Made by a program: the position numbers and the translations under genes
Notes under the pieces: model-generated
The model's database searches: none
Told to the model about the DNA's origin: nothing
Seen by the model: the letters and a program-made list of their open reading frames with translations, nothing else
Assembly: GCF_002847345.1 (NCBI RefSeq)
Contig: NZ_LXFV01000005.1
Span: forward strand, 62,001 to 126,000
Source: Pectobacterium peruviense
GTDB taxonomy: Bacteria; Pseudomonadota; Gammaproteobacteria; Enterobacterales; Enterobacteriaceae
Direction of reading: 5' to 3'
DNA length: 64,000 bases
Part shown: in pieces, positions 44,395 to 54,109 of the stretch
Numbering within the stretch: the stretch's first letter is position 1
Layout: each line of letters begins with the position of its first letter

Positions 44395-45741
44395 TCAGCC
44401 ACCAAAAAAAAACAGAGCGATGTACGGGCTTTTGCGCGAGATAACGTGCGGGTTTTTATCTAACAACTCCCGCAAACGCGCCTGCTGTCGGGTATTCGGC
44501 AGGATGCCCGAACGGTTGAATCGCTGCGTCCAATACGTCACGCCAGCCTGCGTTAGCGCAGCATTTTCTGCTTGCGCGTTATCCAATAGGAAAACCAGCC
44601 AGTCCCATTTATTCAACTTTTGGGCTAAAAAGTAGTACACCTCAATGTGTTCTCTGGAAGACGCGTCTTCCAGACAGCGCTGAAGTTCAGGCAGCGACAA
44701 ATAGATTTTCTGCTGATAAAACAACGTGCGCGCAACCTTCGCAATAGCAATAGAAGGATGGCGTAGGGAGGCCAACAGCCGTTCGCGAGCATCGTCACCC
44801 GTACGCAGAATGAGAATGCGTAAGGCGCTGTGATAAAGGCTGGGATAACGCTCATCCATGTTGCGTTCCGTCAGCGCCACAATGCCGTCGTAACGATGTT
44901 CATCCAGCCCCCACAGCGTGATTTTACGCTCGGTCACGGTAGTTGCCCGATTCAACGCGGTAAGATAATGAGCAACCGGATCGTCGTTTTGCTCACGCAG
45001 CAGCGCTGAGGCTCGTTGGCGCACCAGCGCATTTTTATCAAACAGTAGCGCTACCAACAGGGGCTCAGGAACAGGGAACGCATTGTCCATCACATACTGC
45101 AACGCCACCTGCTTAATGGGCGCGAAAGTATCTTTCAACAGAATCGCCATCACCTCATGATCGACATCCCGATCCGCGCTTAGCAGATACCGTACCGCGT
45201 TAGCCCTCACTAACGGATCGCGATGTAACATCGCCTGATCAAAGATCTGCTTCAGCGGAAACAGGTCACGCTCAGCCAGAATATCCAGTGACAGTCTGGC
45301 GACGGTTTTATCATCAGAAGACAGCCCCGCCAGTAGCGACGGCGCGTGTACCTCCTCGGTCAGAAAGCTGACAATCTCATCCACCAGCGGCTGGTGATTT
45401 TCCCTCTGACATTGCAGCAGCCAGAAAATCTCAGGTAAATTGGCGACAAAATTCGCGGTATTATCCGGCGTTAACAACAGCCGCACGCTCTGTTTGGCCG
45501 CACGGCGTACCGGCTCAGCCCAATCGTTCACCCGCACAACCAATGCCGGTAATGCCGAGGCCTCGTCCATGAAGCCTAAACACAGCACCGCACGCTGCCG
45601 AATATGCCCGTTATAGTGACGCGTAAGCGCTATCAGGCGTGACACTTCATCCAGCGAATCAGAATGCATAGGCTGATAGTCGTTGTCTGACGAGGCCACC
45701 AGCTTTTCCAACTGATATAGTAGTAATTCGTACGATGCCAT
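44395..45741 (-). CDS. HEAT-repeat protein, function unknown
   Basis: The start at 45741 (MASYELLLYQLEKLV), with GGGAAT just upstream, gives 448 residues; an ATG 11 codons earlier is in frame. The protein is built of helical HEAT-type units, for example RQRAVLCLGFMDEASALPALVV, PVRRAAKQSVRLLLTP and DPLVRANAVRYLLSADRDVDHEVM. No signal peptide or TM is seen, so it is cytosolic and likely a scaffold. It is 459 bp downstream of the OmpA/TM/vWA operon on the same strand but separated by a strong terminator, so any partnership is speculative. Confidence 0.75.
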   Translation of the reverse strand: MASYELLLYQLEKLVASSDNDYQPMHSDSLDEVSRLIALTRHYNGHIRQRAVLCLGFMDEASALPALVVRVNDWAEPVRRAAKQSVRLLLTPDNTANFVANLPEIFWLLQCQRENHQPLVDEIVSFLTEEVHAPSLLAGLSSDDKTVARLSLDILAERDLFPLKQIFDQAMLHRDPLVRANAVRYLLSADRDVDHEVMAILLKDTFAPIKQVALQYVMDNAFPVPEPLLVALLFDKNALVRQRASALLREQNDDPVAHYLTALNRATTVTERKITLWGLDEHRYDGIVALTERNMDERYPSLYHSALRILILRTGDDARERLLASLRHPSIAIAKVARTLFYQQKIYLSLPELQRCLEDASSREHIEVYYFLAQKLNKWDWLVFLLDNAQAENAALTQAGVTYWTQRFNRSGILPNTRQQARLRELLDKNPHVISRKSPYIALFFFGG

Positions 45742-46144
45742 ATTCCCTACCCTCTCCTTTTTCCGTTTATCCACGGACGCCTTACGCCATCACCGTCCGA
45801 TACAGCACTGCATCCAGCATCGTTAACAAATGCGAACTTTTTCAAGACAGCTCTTTGTAATTATTTTTCGCAAATACCGCGACATTCTTTACGGTAGCCA
45901 ATTGAAATAAAATAAGAATCCTGATTATTTCAAGAAATAAGCATACTTCTGCGAGCTTCATTCCAAAACCCGCTGTAACTCTACTGTAAATCCATCCACC
46001 CTATTTCACGTTTTTCGTCGTTGGAATAGAGTCTCTGTGCTGTGGCAACATCCGCTGCCGGGCTTTCGCGCAATTAGATGACGTTCAGCTCTGCGACCTC
46101 GGCGCGATTGCCGCCGAATCTATCGATGATTGCAGGCCCATTGA
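45742..46144. other. Gap upstream of the HEAT-repeat gene
   Basis: No gene is seen. It should contain the promoter of the HEAT-repeat gene (minus strand) after the operon terminator. The middle is AT-rich; no repeat or RNA is recognised. Confidence 0.4.
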
Positions 46145-46182
46145 AAACAAAAAAAGCGCTAATGTCGTTCACACATTAGCGC
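46145..46182 (-). terminator. Strong minus-strand terminator of the OmpA/TM/vWA operon
   Basis: Minus-strand GCGCTAATGT (46182-46173) pairs perfectly with ACATTAGCGC (46165-46156) and is followed by TTTTTTTG and TTTTC. It lies 19 bp after the stop of the vWA-like gene and defines the operon's 3' end. Confidence 0.9.
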
Positions 46183-46200
46183 CTTTCTGTCAGATAAAAG

Positions 46201-47031
46201 CTATTTTAGATCGACCGTCAACTCGGGTGCACCAAAGCTCACTACAGTGGCTTTCGAGGCCGCAAAATATTGTCGCCAGAAAATTTCCAACTGCTGCATG
46301 ATCTTGCCGGATCGATAGTTATTTTTCGAATCCGTATCAATCAGCCCTGCTCCCGCGATATACACATTCGCGCCAGTGAAATCCGCCACCAAATTTTGCT
46401 TTCCGGCACGCGCCATCTCTTTTTCCGGCTCTAACAAACGAATACTGTTGTTACTGTAAAAGCTGCCAAACTCGCTGTTTTCCAGCATATCGGACACCAA
46501 TAGGATCGTTTTGCTGCTCGCGGGCGTTTCTTTCAGGTCATCACCAATGTGCTTAAGGCTATCCATAATTTCGCTTTTGGCGATATTATCCCCACGATCG
46601 GCGAAGCTTTCTGCCATCTTTTTCCCGATATTTTGTGCAAAGAATTGCCGTTGTTGCACCAAACACCCATCAAGCGATTTCAGACTGTCCATGCCCAAAC
46701 TGTTGCGTACCTTATGATCGGTGAATGGCATTTCCAGCTTGCCGTCAAAAACGCGCTTCATGTAATTATCCTGCAACAGAGCCGAGAACTGATACATCAC
46801 CACATGATCGCCGGGCTGCACATAGCGCACTACTTGATTCCAGATCGATTTTTTCAGATCAACAGGCACTTTGACCGTCTGGTCGACAATCACCACCAGT
46901 TCCCGACCGCTGTCTGCCGGGCGATGTTGGTCCAGTTTGGCAAAACTGTAGCAGCTAGGGATATCGTTACGTTCTGCGGCCTGCGACATACAGGTTACCC
47001 CCAGCAACAGCAGCGCGAGTAGCGACCTCAT
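46201..47031 (-). CDS. Secreted vWA-like protein
   Basis: The 276-residue protein has a signal peptide (MRSLLALLLLGVTCMSQA) and a von Willebrand A-like Rossmann pattern: strand-1 RELVVIVDQTVKVP near residue 45 and strand KTILLVSDMLENSEF near residue 175. The MIDAS is atypical (DQT in place of DxSxS), so metal binding is doubtful. Two Cys of the mature domain (near 27 and 122) could form a disulphide. Its ATG overlaps the stop of the TM-protein gene, so the two are translationally coupled. Role unknown; a periplasmic partner of the TM and OmpA-like proteins is inferred. Confidence 0.65.
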   Translation of the reverse strand: MRSLLALLLLGVTCMSQAAERNDIPSCYSFAKLDQHRPADSGRELVVIVDQTVKVPVDLKKSIWNQVVRYVQPGDHVVMYQFSALLQDNYMKRVFDGKLEMPFTDHKVRNSLGMDSLKSLDGCLVQQRQFFAQNIGKKMAESFADRGDNIAKSEIMDSLKHIGDDLKETPASSKTILLVSDMLENSEFGSFYSNNSIRLLEPEKEMARAGKQNLVADFTGANVYIAGAGLIDTDSKNNYRSGKIMQQLEIFWRQYFAASKATVVSFGAPELTVDLK

Positions 47032-48683
47032 ACGTTCTCCTTCGGACGCGCCTTATTCAGCAACGCTTGCACGCGCTGACGCTTCAGCAAGGACGCCAGC
47101 GACAGATCCAAATCGTCGGCAATCAGCTGTAGTTCTTCTTCGCTGAACGACGTCAAATCACCCAGTTCATGAATACGCTGCTTCTCGTCATCCGCTTCTG
47201 CCGTGCTGGCTGACGCCGCTACAGGCTGAGCTACCGAGACAGTGTCAACGACAGGAGACGTCGGTACAAGTGCAACAGGTTGGCTCACCACCTCAACTGG
47301 CGCAGGCTCAATTGGCTGAGCCGAGACAGATTGAACAATGGGTGCCTTCGGCTGTACGGGTTCGTTTGTCGCCTGTAAATGCGCATTCAACTCTGCAGTA
47401 GAGCGCGCTTTATCACGCAGCTTGCCACTGATGTAATCATCAAACGTCGGCAACGTAGTGAGCGGTTCACTCTGGCTATTGGTGCGCTTCATCATCAGGC
47501 GATTTTGCAACGCGGTCAGTTTTTCTTGTCCATCGCGCTCCACGCGTTCACGCCGCATCGCGTGCCATGACGCAAATTCTTCAGAACCACTGAAATTGCC
47601 AATATATTTCGCCGCTGCTTTGGACTCAATCCCAGCAAATGAGCGATAAATACCAATCAAAATACCAATCAGCTGCACACCAACAAAAATGACGGACAGG
47701 ATGATGAACGTCAATTTGGAAGCGAATACACGGTTGTCCGTGATCTCTTGTGACGCCTGCGTATCCGCCTTGGCATTATCCGCCGCCGCGCCCGACGGCA
47801 AATCAAACGGAGAGGTTTCGCTAGTTTGAACGACCTGTGAAAACGGCGAACCGTTCACTGCCTGTGTATCCATCGCATTGATGGTCGCCGCACGCACCAG
47901 ATAGGCACCAACAGAGAAGAAAATAATCAGAGCCAGGGCAACCGCCGTTGCCCAATACTGCGGCTTAACGTGAACATTGTGCGTTACGCGATTCAACATC
48001 TGGATGTAGTTTGGATCGTTGTCATCCAAACGGGTATTTTCCAGCGAGATTTCGTGGTTCTTGCTCAACCCCTTCGCAGAGCCGCTATGGCGCGCTTCTG
48101 AATACCAGTAACGGATCTTTTTCAGCAGCGTGTTTTTATGTAGTTCGGATCCCATCAAATGAGTGGCAGGCACCAGCACCACACCGATCAGAACGGAGAT
48201 AACAATCGCCGAGAACTCGGCCTGATTGGCAGAAATGTTACTCGCGATAAACGGAGAGAGTACCAACGCGAAAATAAAGGCTTCGAGCAGGACCAACACG
48301 ACACTGCAACCCCACAAGATCACGCCCGTCTGTTTACGACCCCGCTCATCCACCTTGTTCAGGTAGTTGACGCAGCGCAGGTAAAAATCGGCATCCAGAT
48401 TAGAGGTTTTATAGTACTGCCAATATTTCGCGCAAATCGCTTCTTCCGCGGGATACCAAGCCAGTTTACCCGTGCCTTGACGACGCGGTTCATTCGCGCG
48501 AGACAAACGAGATACATGACCAATCAGCGGCAGGCTGCTCATCAGGTTAAGGAAAAAGTAACTGACCTGATCCCACCAACGGATAAAGACCAGTACCAAC
48601 GTCATTAGCACCAATAACGGCCAGAAAATGTAGCGATAAAGCGAAATCGCCTCAGCGATGCTTTGAAATAATTCCATGATCAA
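47028..48683 (-). CDS. Five-TM inner-membrane protein with cytosolic tail
   Basis: The 551-residue protein has TM segments at about 17-37, 118-145, 155-178, 247-268 and 327-350, then a long cytosolic tail. The tail has a charged helical part (about 370-420), a Pro/Val/Ala-rich linker (440-495) and a conserved-looking helical end ELGDLTSFSEEELQLIADDL near residue 508. No channel or enzyme motif is recognised; it is not MotA/ExbB-like in motif. It overlaps the vWA-like gene by 4 bp and follows the OmpA-like gene by 10 bp. Confidence 0.65.
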   Translation of the reverse strand: MIMELFQSIAEAISLYRYIFWPLLVLMTLVLVFIRWWDQVSYFFLNLMSSLPLIGHVSRLSRANEPRRQGTGKLAWYPAEEAICAKYWQYYKTSNLDADFYLRCVNYLNKVDERGRKQTGVILWGCSVVLVLLEAFIFALVLSPFIASNISANQAEFSAIVISVLIGVVLVPATHLMGSELHKNTLLKKIRYWYSEARHSGSAKGLSKNHEISLENTRLDDNDPNYIQMLNRVTHNVHVKPQYWATAVALALIIFFSVGAYLVRAATINAMDTQAVNGSPFSQVVQTSETSPFDLPSGAAADNAKADTQASQEITDNRVFASKLTFIILSVIFVGVQLIGILIGIYRSFAGIESKAAAKYIGNFSGSEEFASWHAMRRERVERDGQEKLTALQNRLMMKRTNSQSEPLTTLPTFDDYISGKLRDKARSTAELNAHLQATNEPVQPKAPIVQSVSAQPIEPAPVEVVSQPVALVPTSPVVDTVSVAQPVAASASTAEADDEKQRIHELGDLTSFSEEELQLIADDLDLSLASLLKRQRVQALLNKARPKENV

Positions 48684-48693
48684 TACCTTCTAA

Positions 48694-50214
48694 TTAACTA
48701 CGCGTTGGGGTGTAGCTCGCGATGTATTCTTTGCTGTAATTGCTGTAGAACAGCTGCCCTTGCTGCGCCTTACTGGCCTTCTTCGGCACCAGTAAATCTA
48801 CGCAGGAAAGTGCCTGCTGTGTTTCATCTTGCAGGTAAACCCGATACAGAATGCTGTCTTCGCCTTCCCACGCATTCGCCACCGCATTTAATGGCGCATC
48901 AGCTTTACGGTTACCTTTGGACTGGTAATCGCGCGTGACATACACCTTCGGATTTTCCACTACCGTGGCGTTATCGCTCAGTACCTTAACGGGCGAGAGC
49001 GTGACCAGATGATTATTCACCAGCCCTGCCCAGGCACGACCATTCATGCCCGGCAGATATTCTCGGGTTTCATGGGTTTCAACCGCTTTCCCGCTAGCCA
49101 GGTTTTTAGCTTGTCCACTGACGCGCACATTATCTGCTACACAGCTTTTTAGCATACTGCTGGCATTCGCTTCTGGAATCAGGCTGAATCCGCTGCTGCG
49201 TGGCTTGAGGTTCGCCGCCAGAACAGGCGTGGATGAGTTGACTGGCTGCCCGCCAAAATCAACAAAGCTCTTGCTATTAGCGGGCTCGGAGGCTTTCTTC
49301 GTAGTAGGCGCACCTGACGGCTGTGGCGGGGCTGATGGCGTTACCGCCGCAGTCTCCATTTCTGCTTTACGAGTTGGCTCTACTTTACGATTGGAAGATG
49401 ATGTAGATAGCTTCGCCTTGCGGCTTGATGTAGAAGAAGAGCTAGCTGTCGACGTAGCCTGCTCAGCCGTACCATAACGCAGATAAGCAAGGTTACTGCC
49501 TTCCTGTTCAAGCCTCTGTTTTAACAGAGTTTCATTTGCCAGACCCACGATCTCGACCCGACGGTTGGCAGTCCGCCCCGTTACCGTGACGTTATCGGCT
49601 ACCGGACGAGCGGAACCTGCACCCTGAAAATAAAGTTTTTGTGCACTCAGGCCAGCCTGTTCAAGCACCCGACCGACATTCTGTGCGCGTTGTTCTGAAA
49701 GACGCTGATTCCATTCTGCACTCCCAGTAGCATCAGTATGCCCAACAACCAGAATGACACCGCTTTGGTCTCCCTCTTTCATCGCTGTAGCAATCTTTTT
49801 GACCTGCCGTAAGCCGTCCGTAGAAAGCTGCGCACTATTGGTATCAAACATGCCGCTATCTTGGACCTGAGCCACCAGCCCTACAGTTTCAGTACCACTT
49901 TTTTCCTGAGATTGCAGAGAACGCGTTGTAATTGCGATATTTTCTTCCTGAGCGATCTTTGCCAGCGCTTCCTCGCGGTTCTGCCAAACGTTTCCTAATG
50001 CACAGCCTGCGGCACCGCCTAACAACCCTCCCGCTACGGCTTTCTTGGCATCACCCGTTACCAGATAAGTAATTCCACCGCCCAACGCAGCCCCGCCAAT
50101 ACAGCCAATCGCCGTGCCATAGCTGCGGCCCGCATCATGCAAAGTCGCACAGCTTGTTGTCAGTGCCACAATGGCAGCAAGCAGGCTAATTCTTCTGACT
50201 TGATAATGCTTCAC
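48694..50214 (-). CDS. OmpA-domain lipoprotein with glycine zipper
   Basis: The GTG at 50214, eight bases after GAGG, gives 506 residues with a classic lipoprotein signal (VRRISLLAAIVALTTSC, Cys about residue 22). A glycine-zipper segment follows (GCIGGAALGGGITYLVTGDA, then GGLLGGAAGCALG, about 35-75), then an OmpA peptidoglycan-binding domain with VGHTDATGSAEWNQRLSEQRAQNVG (about 155-180). A Ser/Lys/Thr-rich linker (250-320) leads to a novel C-terminal domain (320-506). The frame upstream to 50238 also begins with GTG but lacks the ribosome site. Likely outer-membrane-anchored and peptidoglycan-bound. Confidence 0.75.
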   Translation of the reverse strand: MKHYQVRRISLLAAIVALTTSCATLHDAGRSYGTAIGCIGGAALGGGITYLVTGDAKKAVAGGLLGGAAGCALGNVWQNREEALAKIAQEENIAITTRSLQSQEKSGTETVGLVAQVQDSGMFDTNSAQLSTDGLRQVKKIATAMKEGDQSGVILVVGHTDATGSAEWNQRLSEQRAQNVGRVLEQAGLSAQKLYFQGAGSARPVADNVTVTGRTANRRVEIVGLANETLLKQRLEQEGSNLAYLRYGTAEQATSTASSSSTSSRKAKLSTSSSNRKVEPTRKAEMETAAVTPSAPPQPSGAPTTKKASEPANSKSFVDFGGQPVNSSTPVLAANLKPRSSGFSLIPEANASSMLKSCVADNVRVSGQAKNLASGKAVETHETREYLPGMNGRAWAGLVNNHLVTLSPVKVLSDNATVVENPKVYVTRDYQSKGNRKADAPLNAVANAWEGEDSILYRVYLQDETQQALSCVDLLVPKKASKAQQGQLFYSNYSKEYIASYTPTRS

Positions 50215-50943
50215 TCCATATCCCTCATCCTTAACCACCCAAAATGCGAAAGAACCCCGAAAAATAGAATTCTTTTATCCCTTAATTAACATGCTGTTAT
50301 GTCATATTTTTGAAAAAAGTCGTGAATCAGATGAAATATCTCACTGCGCCACTTTCTCAATAATCAGAATGGTTAATTAATTCGGCATAGTTTTTTCCGC
50401 ACCCAACCACCACTCAATGTGAATAAAGTGGACAAGGTACGAAATCAGTTTTTATATTTATCTCGTTGAATTAGCGTAAAAAATGAAGAAATTAAACGCC
50501 AACGGATGTAAATCCGTAAGAGAGTATTTCGTATCGTAACAAAGGTGTCAACAAGCTGTTAAATGGAAATGTCATACCTTAGTCCTTTGAAATACAGGCG
50601 CATTTTCCACCCTATGACGAATCTTTCCCCCGTCCCTCTACGCTCATTTTATTGACTCGCCGTTTCTCAATAATGGCTATTTATTTACCGAAAATACTGC
50701 CAGCTTCTGTTGGGATCCTTCGTCCTTCTCTATGCTATTTCATGCAGTAAAATCCATGAATGCCATATCTTCAGATCCGCTAAAGCTAGAAATAAGAAAA
50801 AATTAATCAGTGATGCAACCTGTATTTTTTCTGAAGTTAGCCGACTATTCTGACATCAGTTAGCGAGGTCGTAGTCAGCGAGATGAGATAGACTAACGCT
50901 TCATATTTCGACGACATTCACCTTGCAGCGTAGGCAAACTCAC
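50215..50943. other. Long divergent intergenic region
   Basis: These 729 bases separate the OmpA/TM/vWA operon (minus) from the LysR gene (plus). No gene is supported. The stretch is AT-rich and should contain both promoters; no recognised operator, repeat or RNA is seen. Confidence 0.4.
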
Positions 50944-51939
50944 ATGGTTAAACGCACAGTGTCCGCCAATAAATCGATCGATATGTACGCCGTCTATGTT
51001 TTTGTGACGATGGCGGAAGCAGGAAGCATGACGGCAGCCGCTACGCGGTTAGGCCTGACGCCCTCTGCCATCTCGCAAACGATCCGCTTATTGGAAGAAG
51101 ATTTTGGCGTCAAGTTGGTTAACCGGGCTCGTCGTCCCTTTGTCCTGACGCCCTATGGCATTGCGTTGAAAAACCGAGGAGAAATCCTGACGGAGGAGAT
51201 CGCAAACCTCAAGGCACAGGTGCTGGAGGCGGGAAAAGGAATCAAACCCGACTTGCGTATTGGGCTGGTCGATTCGTTTGCCATCACCTGCGGTTCCGTG
51301 TTTACCAAGAGTTTGATGAAAAGTTCATCGCAGTTGCTGATTCGTACTGGGCTCAGCCCACAGCAGGGTGAAGCGCTCATGCGCCGCGAGCTGGATCTGA
51401 TCGTAACCAGCGACCCGTTGATCGACAGTGATAGCGTGGTGCGCCATCAGCTGTTTTCCGAAGGCTATTTCATTATCACGCCGCCGGATTACCGCAAACG
51501 CATCAAAACGGTTGAGGATATCCGCGAGCTTTCCGCCGCACTGCCGCTGGTGCGCTTTAACCGGAACTCGCAGATTGGAATGCAGATTGAGCGCTACCTG
51601 CGCCGCATCGATATCCGCGTGCCGAACATGCTCGAATTTGATAATGCGGATACGTTAACGTCGATGGTGGCGGCAGGCATCGGTTGGGCAGTAACCACCC
51701 CTCTCAGCTTCCTGCAATCCGTTGCTCACTCTCGCGAGGTGCTAACACATATGCCGGAACAGCTGAATATCAAGCGTTCGCTTTATATTATCGGGCACCG
51801 CGATGAATACAGTGCGTTCTTTGAAGAAGCGTGCGATGTCACGCATGACATTATCAAAACCGTATTTGTTCCAAAATTGAAAACGCTGAACCGTGGAATA
51901 GAAAAGCTGGTTGAGATTAACCCAGATAATACGGAATAA
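50944..51939 (+). CDS. LysR-family transcriptional regulator
   Basis: The ATG at 50944 gives 331 residues. The N-terminal winged helix-turn-helix is clear ([47 protein letters not shown] would be residues 16-62, quoted only in part: [19 protein letters not shown]). The rest is a periplasmic-binding-type effector domain. It precedes aspA by 253 bp on the same strand. Regulation of aspA is possible but not shown; the effector is unknown. Confidence 0.88.
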   Translation: MVKRTVSANKSIDMYAVYVFVTMAEAGSMTAAATRLGLTPSAISQTIRLLEEDFGVKLVNRARRPFVLTPYGIALKNRGEILTEEIANLKAQVLEAGKGIKPDLRIGLVDSFAITCGSVFTKSLMKSSSQLLIRTGLSPQQGEALMRRELDLIVTSDPLIDSDSVVRHQLFSEGYFIITPPDYRKRIKTVEDIRELSAALPLVRFNRNSQIGMQIERYLRRIDIRVPNMLEFDNADTLTSMVAAGIGWAVTTPLSFLQSVAHSREVLTHMPEQLNIKRSLYIIGHRDEYSAFFEEACDVTHDIIKTVFVPKLKTLNRGIEKLVEINPDNTE

Positions 51940-52192
51940 CCTATTAGGTATCATTTTTAACGATTGGGAGACGCAGCAAAAATGGAGGAATATATCCACC
52001 AATAGTCATTTAACGATGCTTATTCAACGTTCGTCTCCCCGAGAACTCTTTTTTAGTCATGATTTTATCAAAGTCGTGATGGATTTTTGTTACCTAAAAA
52101 TGCAAAAACAGGAAACAATAATCCTTAAAAATCATAATTTTAATATTGAAAGCGATGCTACGTACATCGAACAAGAAAAAGGAAGAAGCCCC

Positions 52193-53632
52193 ATGTCAAC
52201 GAATATCCGTATTGAAGAAGACCTGTTAGGCACTCGTGAAGTCCCCGCTGACGCGTATTATGGTATCCATACGCTGCGTGCGATTGAGAACTTTTATATC
52301 AGCAATAGCACTATTAGCGATATTCCAGAATTTGTTCGTGCCATGGTGATGGTAAAAAAAGCAGCCGCACTGGCGAATAAAGAACTGCAAACCATCCCGC
52401 GTAAAATTGCCGACACTATTCTGCAAGCCTGTGATGAAGTGCTGAATAACGGTAAATGCCTGGATCAGTTCCCTGTCGATGTGTATCAGGGTGGTGCGGG
52501 TACGTCAGTCAACATGAACACTAACGAAGTGCTGGCGAATATCGGTCTGGAACTGATGGGTCATCAGAAAGGTGAATACCAGTACCTGAACCCGAACGAC
52601 CACCTGAACAAATGCCAATCCACCAACGATGCTTACCCGACGGGTTTCCGTATCGCGGTGTATACCTCAATCCTGAAACTGGTCGAAGCGATTACTCAGT
52701 TGAGTGATGGCTTTGAGCGCAAAGCGAAAGAATTCGAAAACATCCTGAAAATGGGCCGTACCCAGTTGCAGGATGCGGTACCGATGACGCTCGGTCAGGA
52801 ATTCCACGCGTTCAACGTACTGCTGAAAGAAGAAAACCGTAACCTGCTGCGTACTGCGGAGCTGCTGCTGGAAGTGAACCTGGGCGCCACCGCCATCGGT
52901 ACACGTCTGAACACACCGGATGAGTACCAGAAACTGGCTGTTCAGCACCTGGCAAAAGTCAGCGGCCTGCCTTGCGTACCGGCTGAAGATCTGATCGAAG
53001 CAACCTCCGACTGCGGTGCTTACGTCATGATGCACAGCGCCCTGAAACGCGTAGCAGTTAAAATGTCGAAGATCTGTAACGACCTGCGCCTGCTGTCTTC
53101 CGGTCCGCGTACTGGCCTGAACGAAATCAACCTGCCGGAATTGCAGGCGGGCTCGTCCATCATGCCAGCCAAAGTTAACCCCGTTGTACCAGAAGTCGTG
53201 AATCAGGTGTGCTTCAAAGTGATCGGCAACGATACCTGCGTCACCATGGCGGCAGAAGCAGGCCAGCTGCAGTTGAACGTGATGGAACCTGTTATCGGAC
53301 AGGCGATGTTCGAGTCCATCCAGATTCTGTCTAGCGCTTGCTACAACCTGCTGGAAAAATGCGTCAACGGCATCACCGCCAACAAAGACGTGTGTGAAGC
53401 TTACGTATTCAACTCTATCGGTATCGTAACCTACCTGAACCCGTTCATCGGCCACCACAACGGCGATATCGTTGGAAAAATCTGTGCCGAAACCGGCAAG
53501 AGCGTGCGTGAAGTCGTTCTGGAGCGCGGCCTGCTCACCGAAGAACAACTGGACGACATTTTCTCTATCCAGAACCTGATGCACCCAGCCTACAAAGCCA
53601 AACGCTACACCGACGAAAACGAAGCCGTTTAA
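52193..53632 (+). CDS. aspA: Aspartate ammonia-lyase (aspartase)
   Basis: AspA deaminates L-aspartate to fumarate in the cytosol, feeding anaerobic fumarate respiration. The ATG at 52193 after GGAAGAAGCCCC gives 479 residues (E. coli 478). The fumarase/aspartase signature [15 protein letters not shown] lies near residue 320, with [13 protein letters not shown] near residue 102 and STNDAYPTG near 142. The frame is open back to 51911 but overlaps the LysR gene end and lacks homology. A strong terminator follows. Confidence 0.97.
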   Translation: MSTNIRIEEDLLGTREVPADAYYGIHTLRAIENFYISNSTISDIPEFVRAMVMVKKAAALANKELQTIPRKIADTILQACDEVLNNGKCLDQFPVDVYQGGAGTSVNMNTNEVLANIGLELMGHQKGEYQYLNPNDHLNKCQSTNDAYPTGFRIAVYTSILKLVEAITQLSDGFERKAKEFENILKMGRTQLQDAVPMTLGQEFHAFNVLLKEENRNLLRTAELLLEVNLGATAIGTRLNTPDEYQKLAVQHLAKVSGLPCVPAEDLIEATSDCGAYVMMHSALKRVAVKMSKICNDLRLLSSGPRTGLNEINLPELQAGSSIMPAKVNPVVPEVVNQVCFKVIGNDTCVTMAAEAGQLQLNVMEPVIGQAMFESIQILSSACYNLLEKCVNGITANKDVCEAYVFNSIGIVTYLNPFIGHHNGDIVGKICAETGKSVREVVLERGLLTEEQLDDIFSIQNLMHPAYKAKRYTDENEAV

Positions 53633-53672
53633 TTATCGTTTTTTATCACTAGCTTGATTATTGTCACACTGG

Positions 53673-53697
53673 CTCGGAGGAAACTCCGAGTCTTTTC
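53673..53697 (+). terminator. Rho-independent terminator of aspA
   Basis: CTCGGAG-GAAA-CTCCGAG is a perfect seven-base stem with a stable GNRA-type loop, followed by TCTTTTCT. It lies 41 bp after the aspA stop codon. Confidence 0.92.
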
Positions 53698-53932
53698 TGG
53701 CTAATTATATATTAAGATATTATTTTTATTAGAAGAATGCTGGCGTCATTAACGACTCGCCACTTATCCCGCACCGCATATCCTCCCTAAAAATAAATTT
53801 TCCAATTCAATCCCTTATATTATTTGAATAATTTGGGATTTAGACCAAAACTAAATCATCTCCGAAAAATAATAGGGGTAGCGCGGTTTGTTTACCTCAG
53901 CGTTAGCCCTGTTTCTTTATCCTATACCCTAA

Positions 53933-54049
<117 letters not shown>

Positions 54050-54109
54050 TACAGGCCTCGCTTTTTCAGCGGGCTTATTTTATCAATTTGGCGGCATTTG
54101 GGTAAAAGG

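Noticed and set aside
46201-50214. Assignment of the envelope operon to Zorya
   Set aside because: The OmpA-like domain fits ZorB only superficially; the TM protein lacks the MotA/ZorA channel pattern and there is no ZorC/ZorD gene.
52667-53584. Long minus-strand open frame inside aspA
   Set aside because: It mirrors a highly biased coding gene; its residues are typical of antisense shadow frames.
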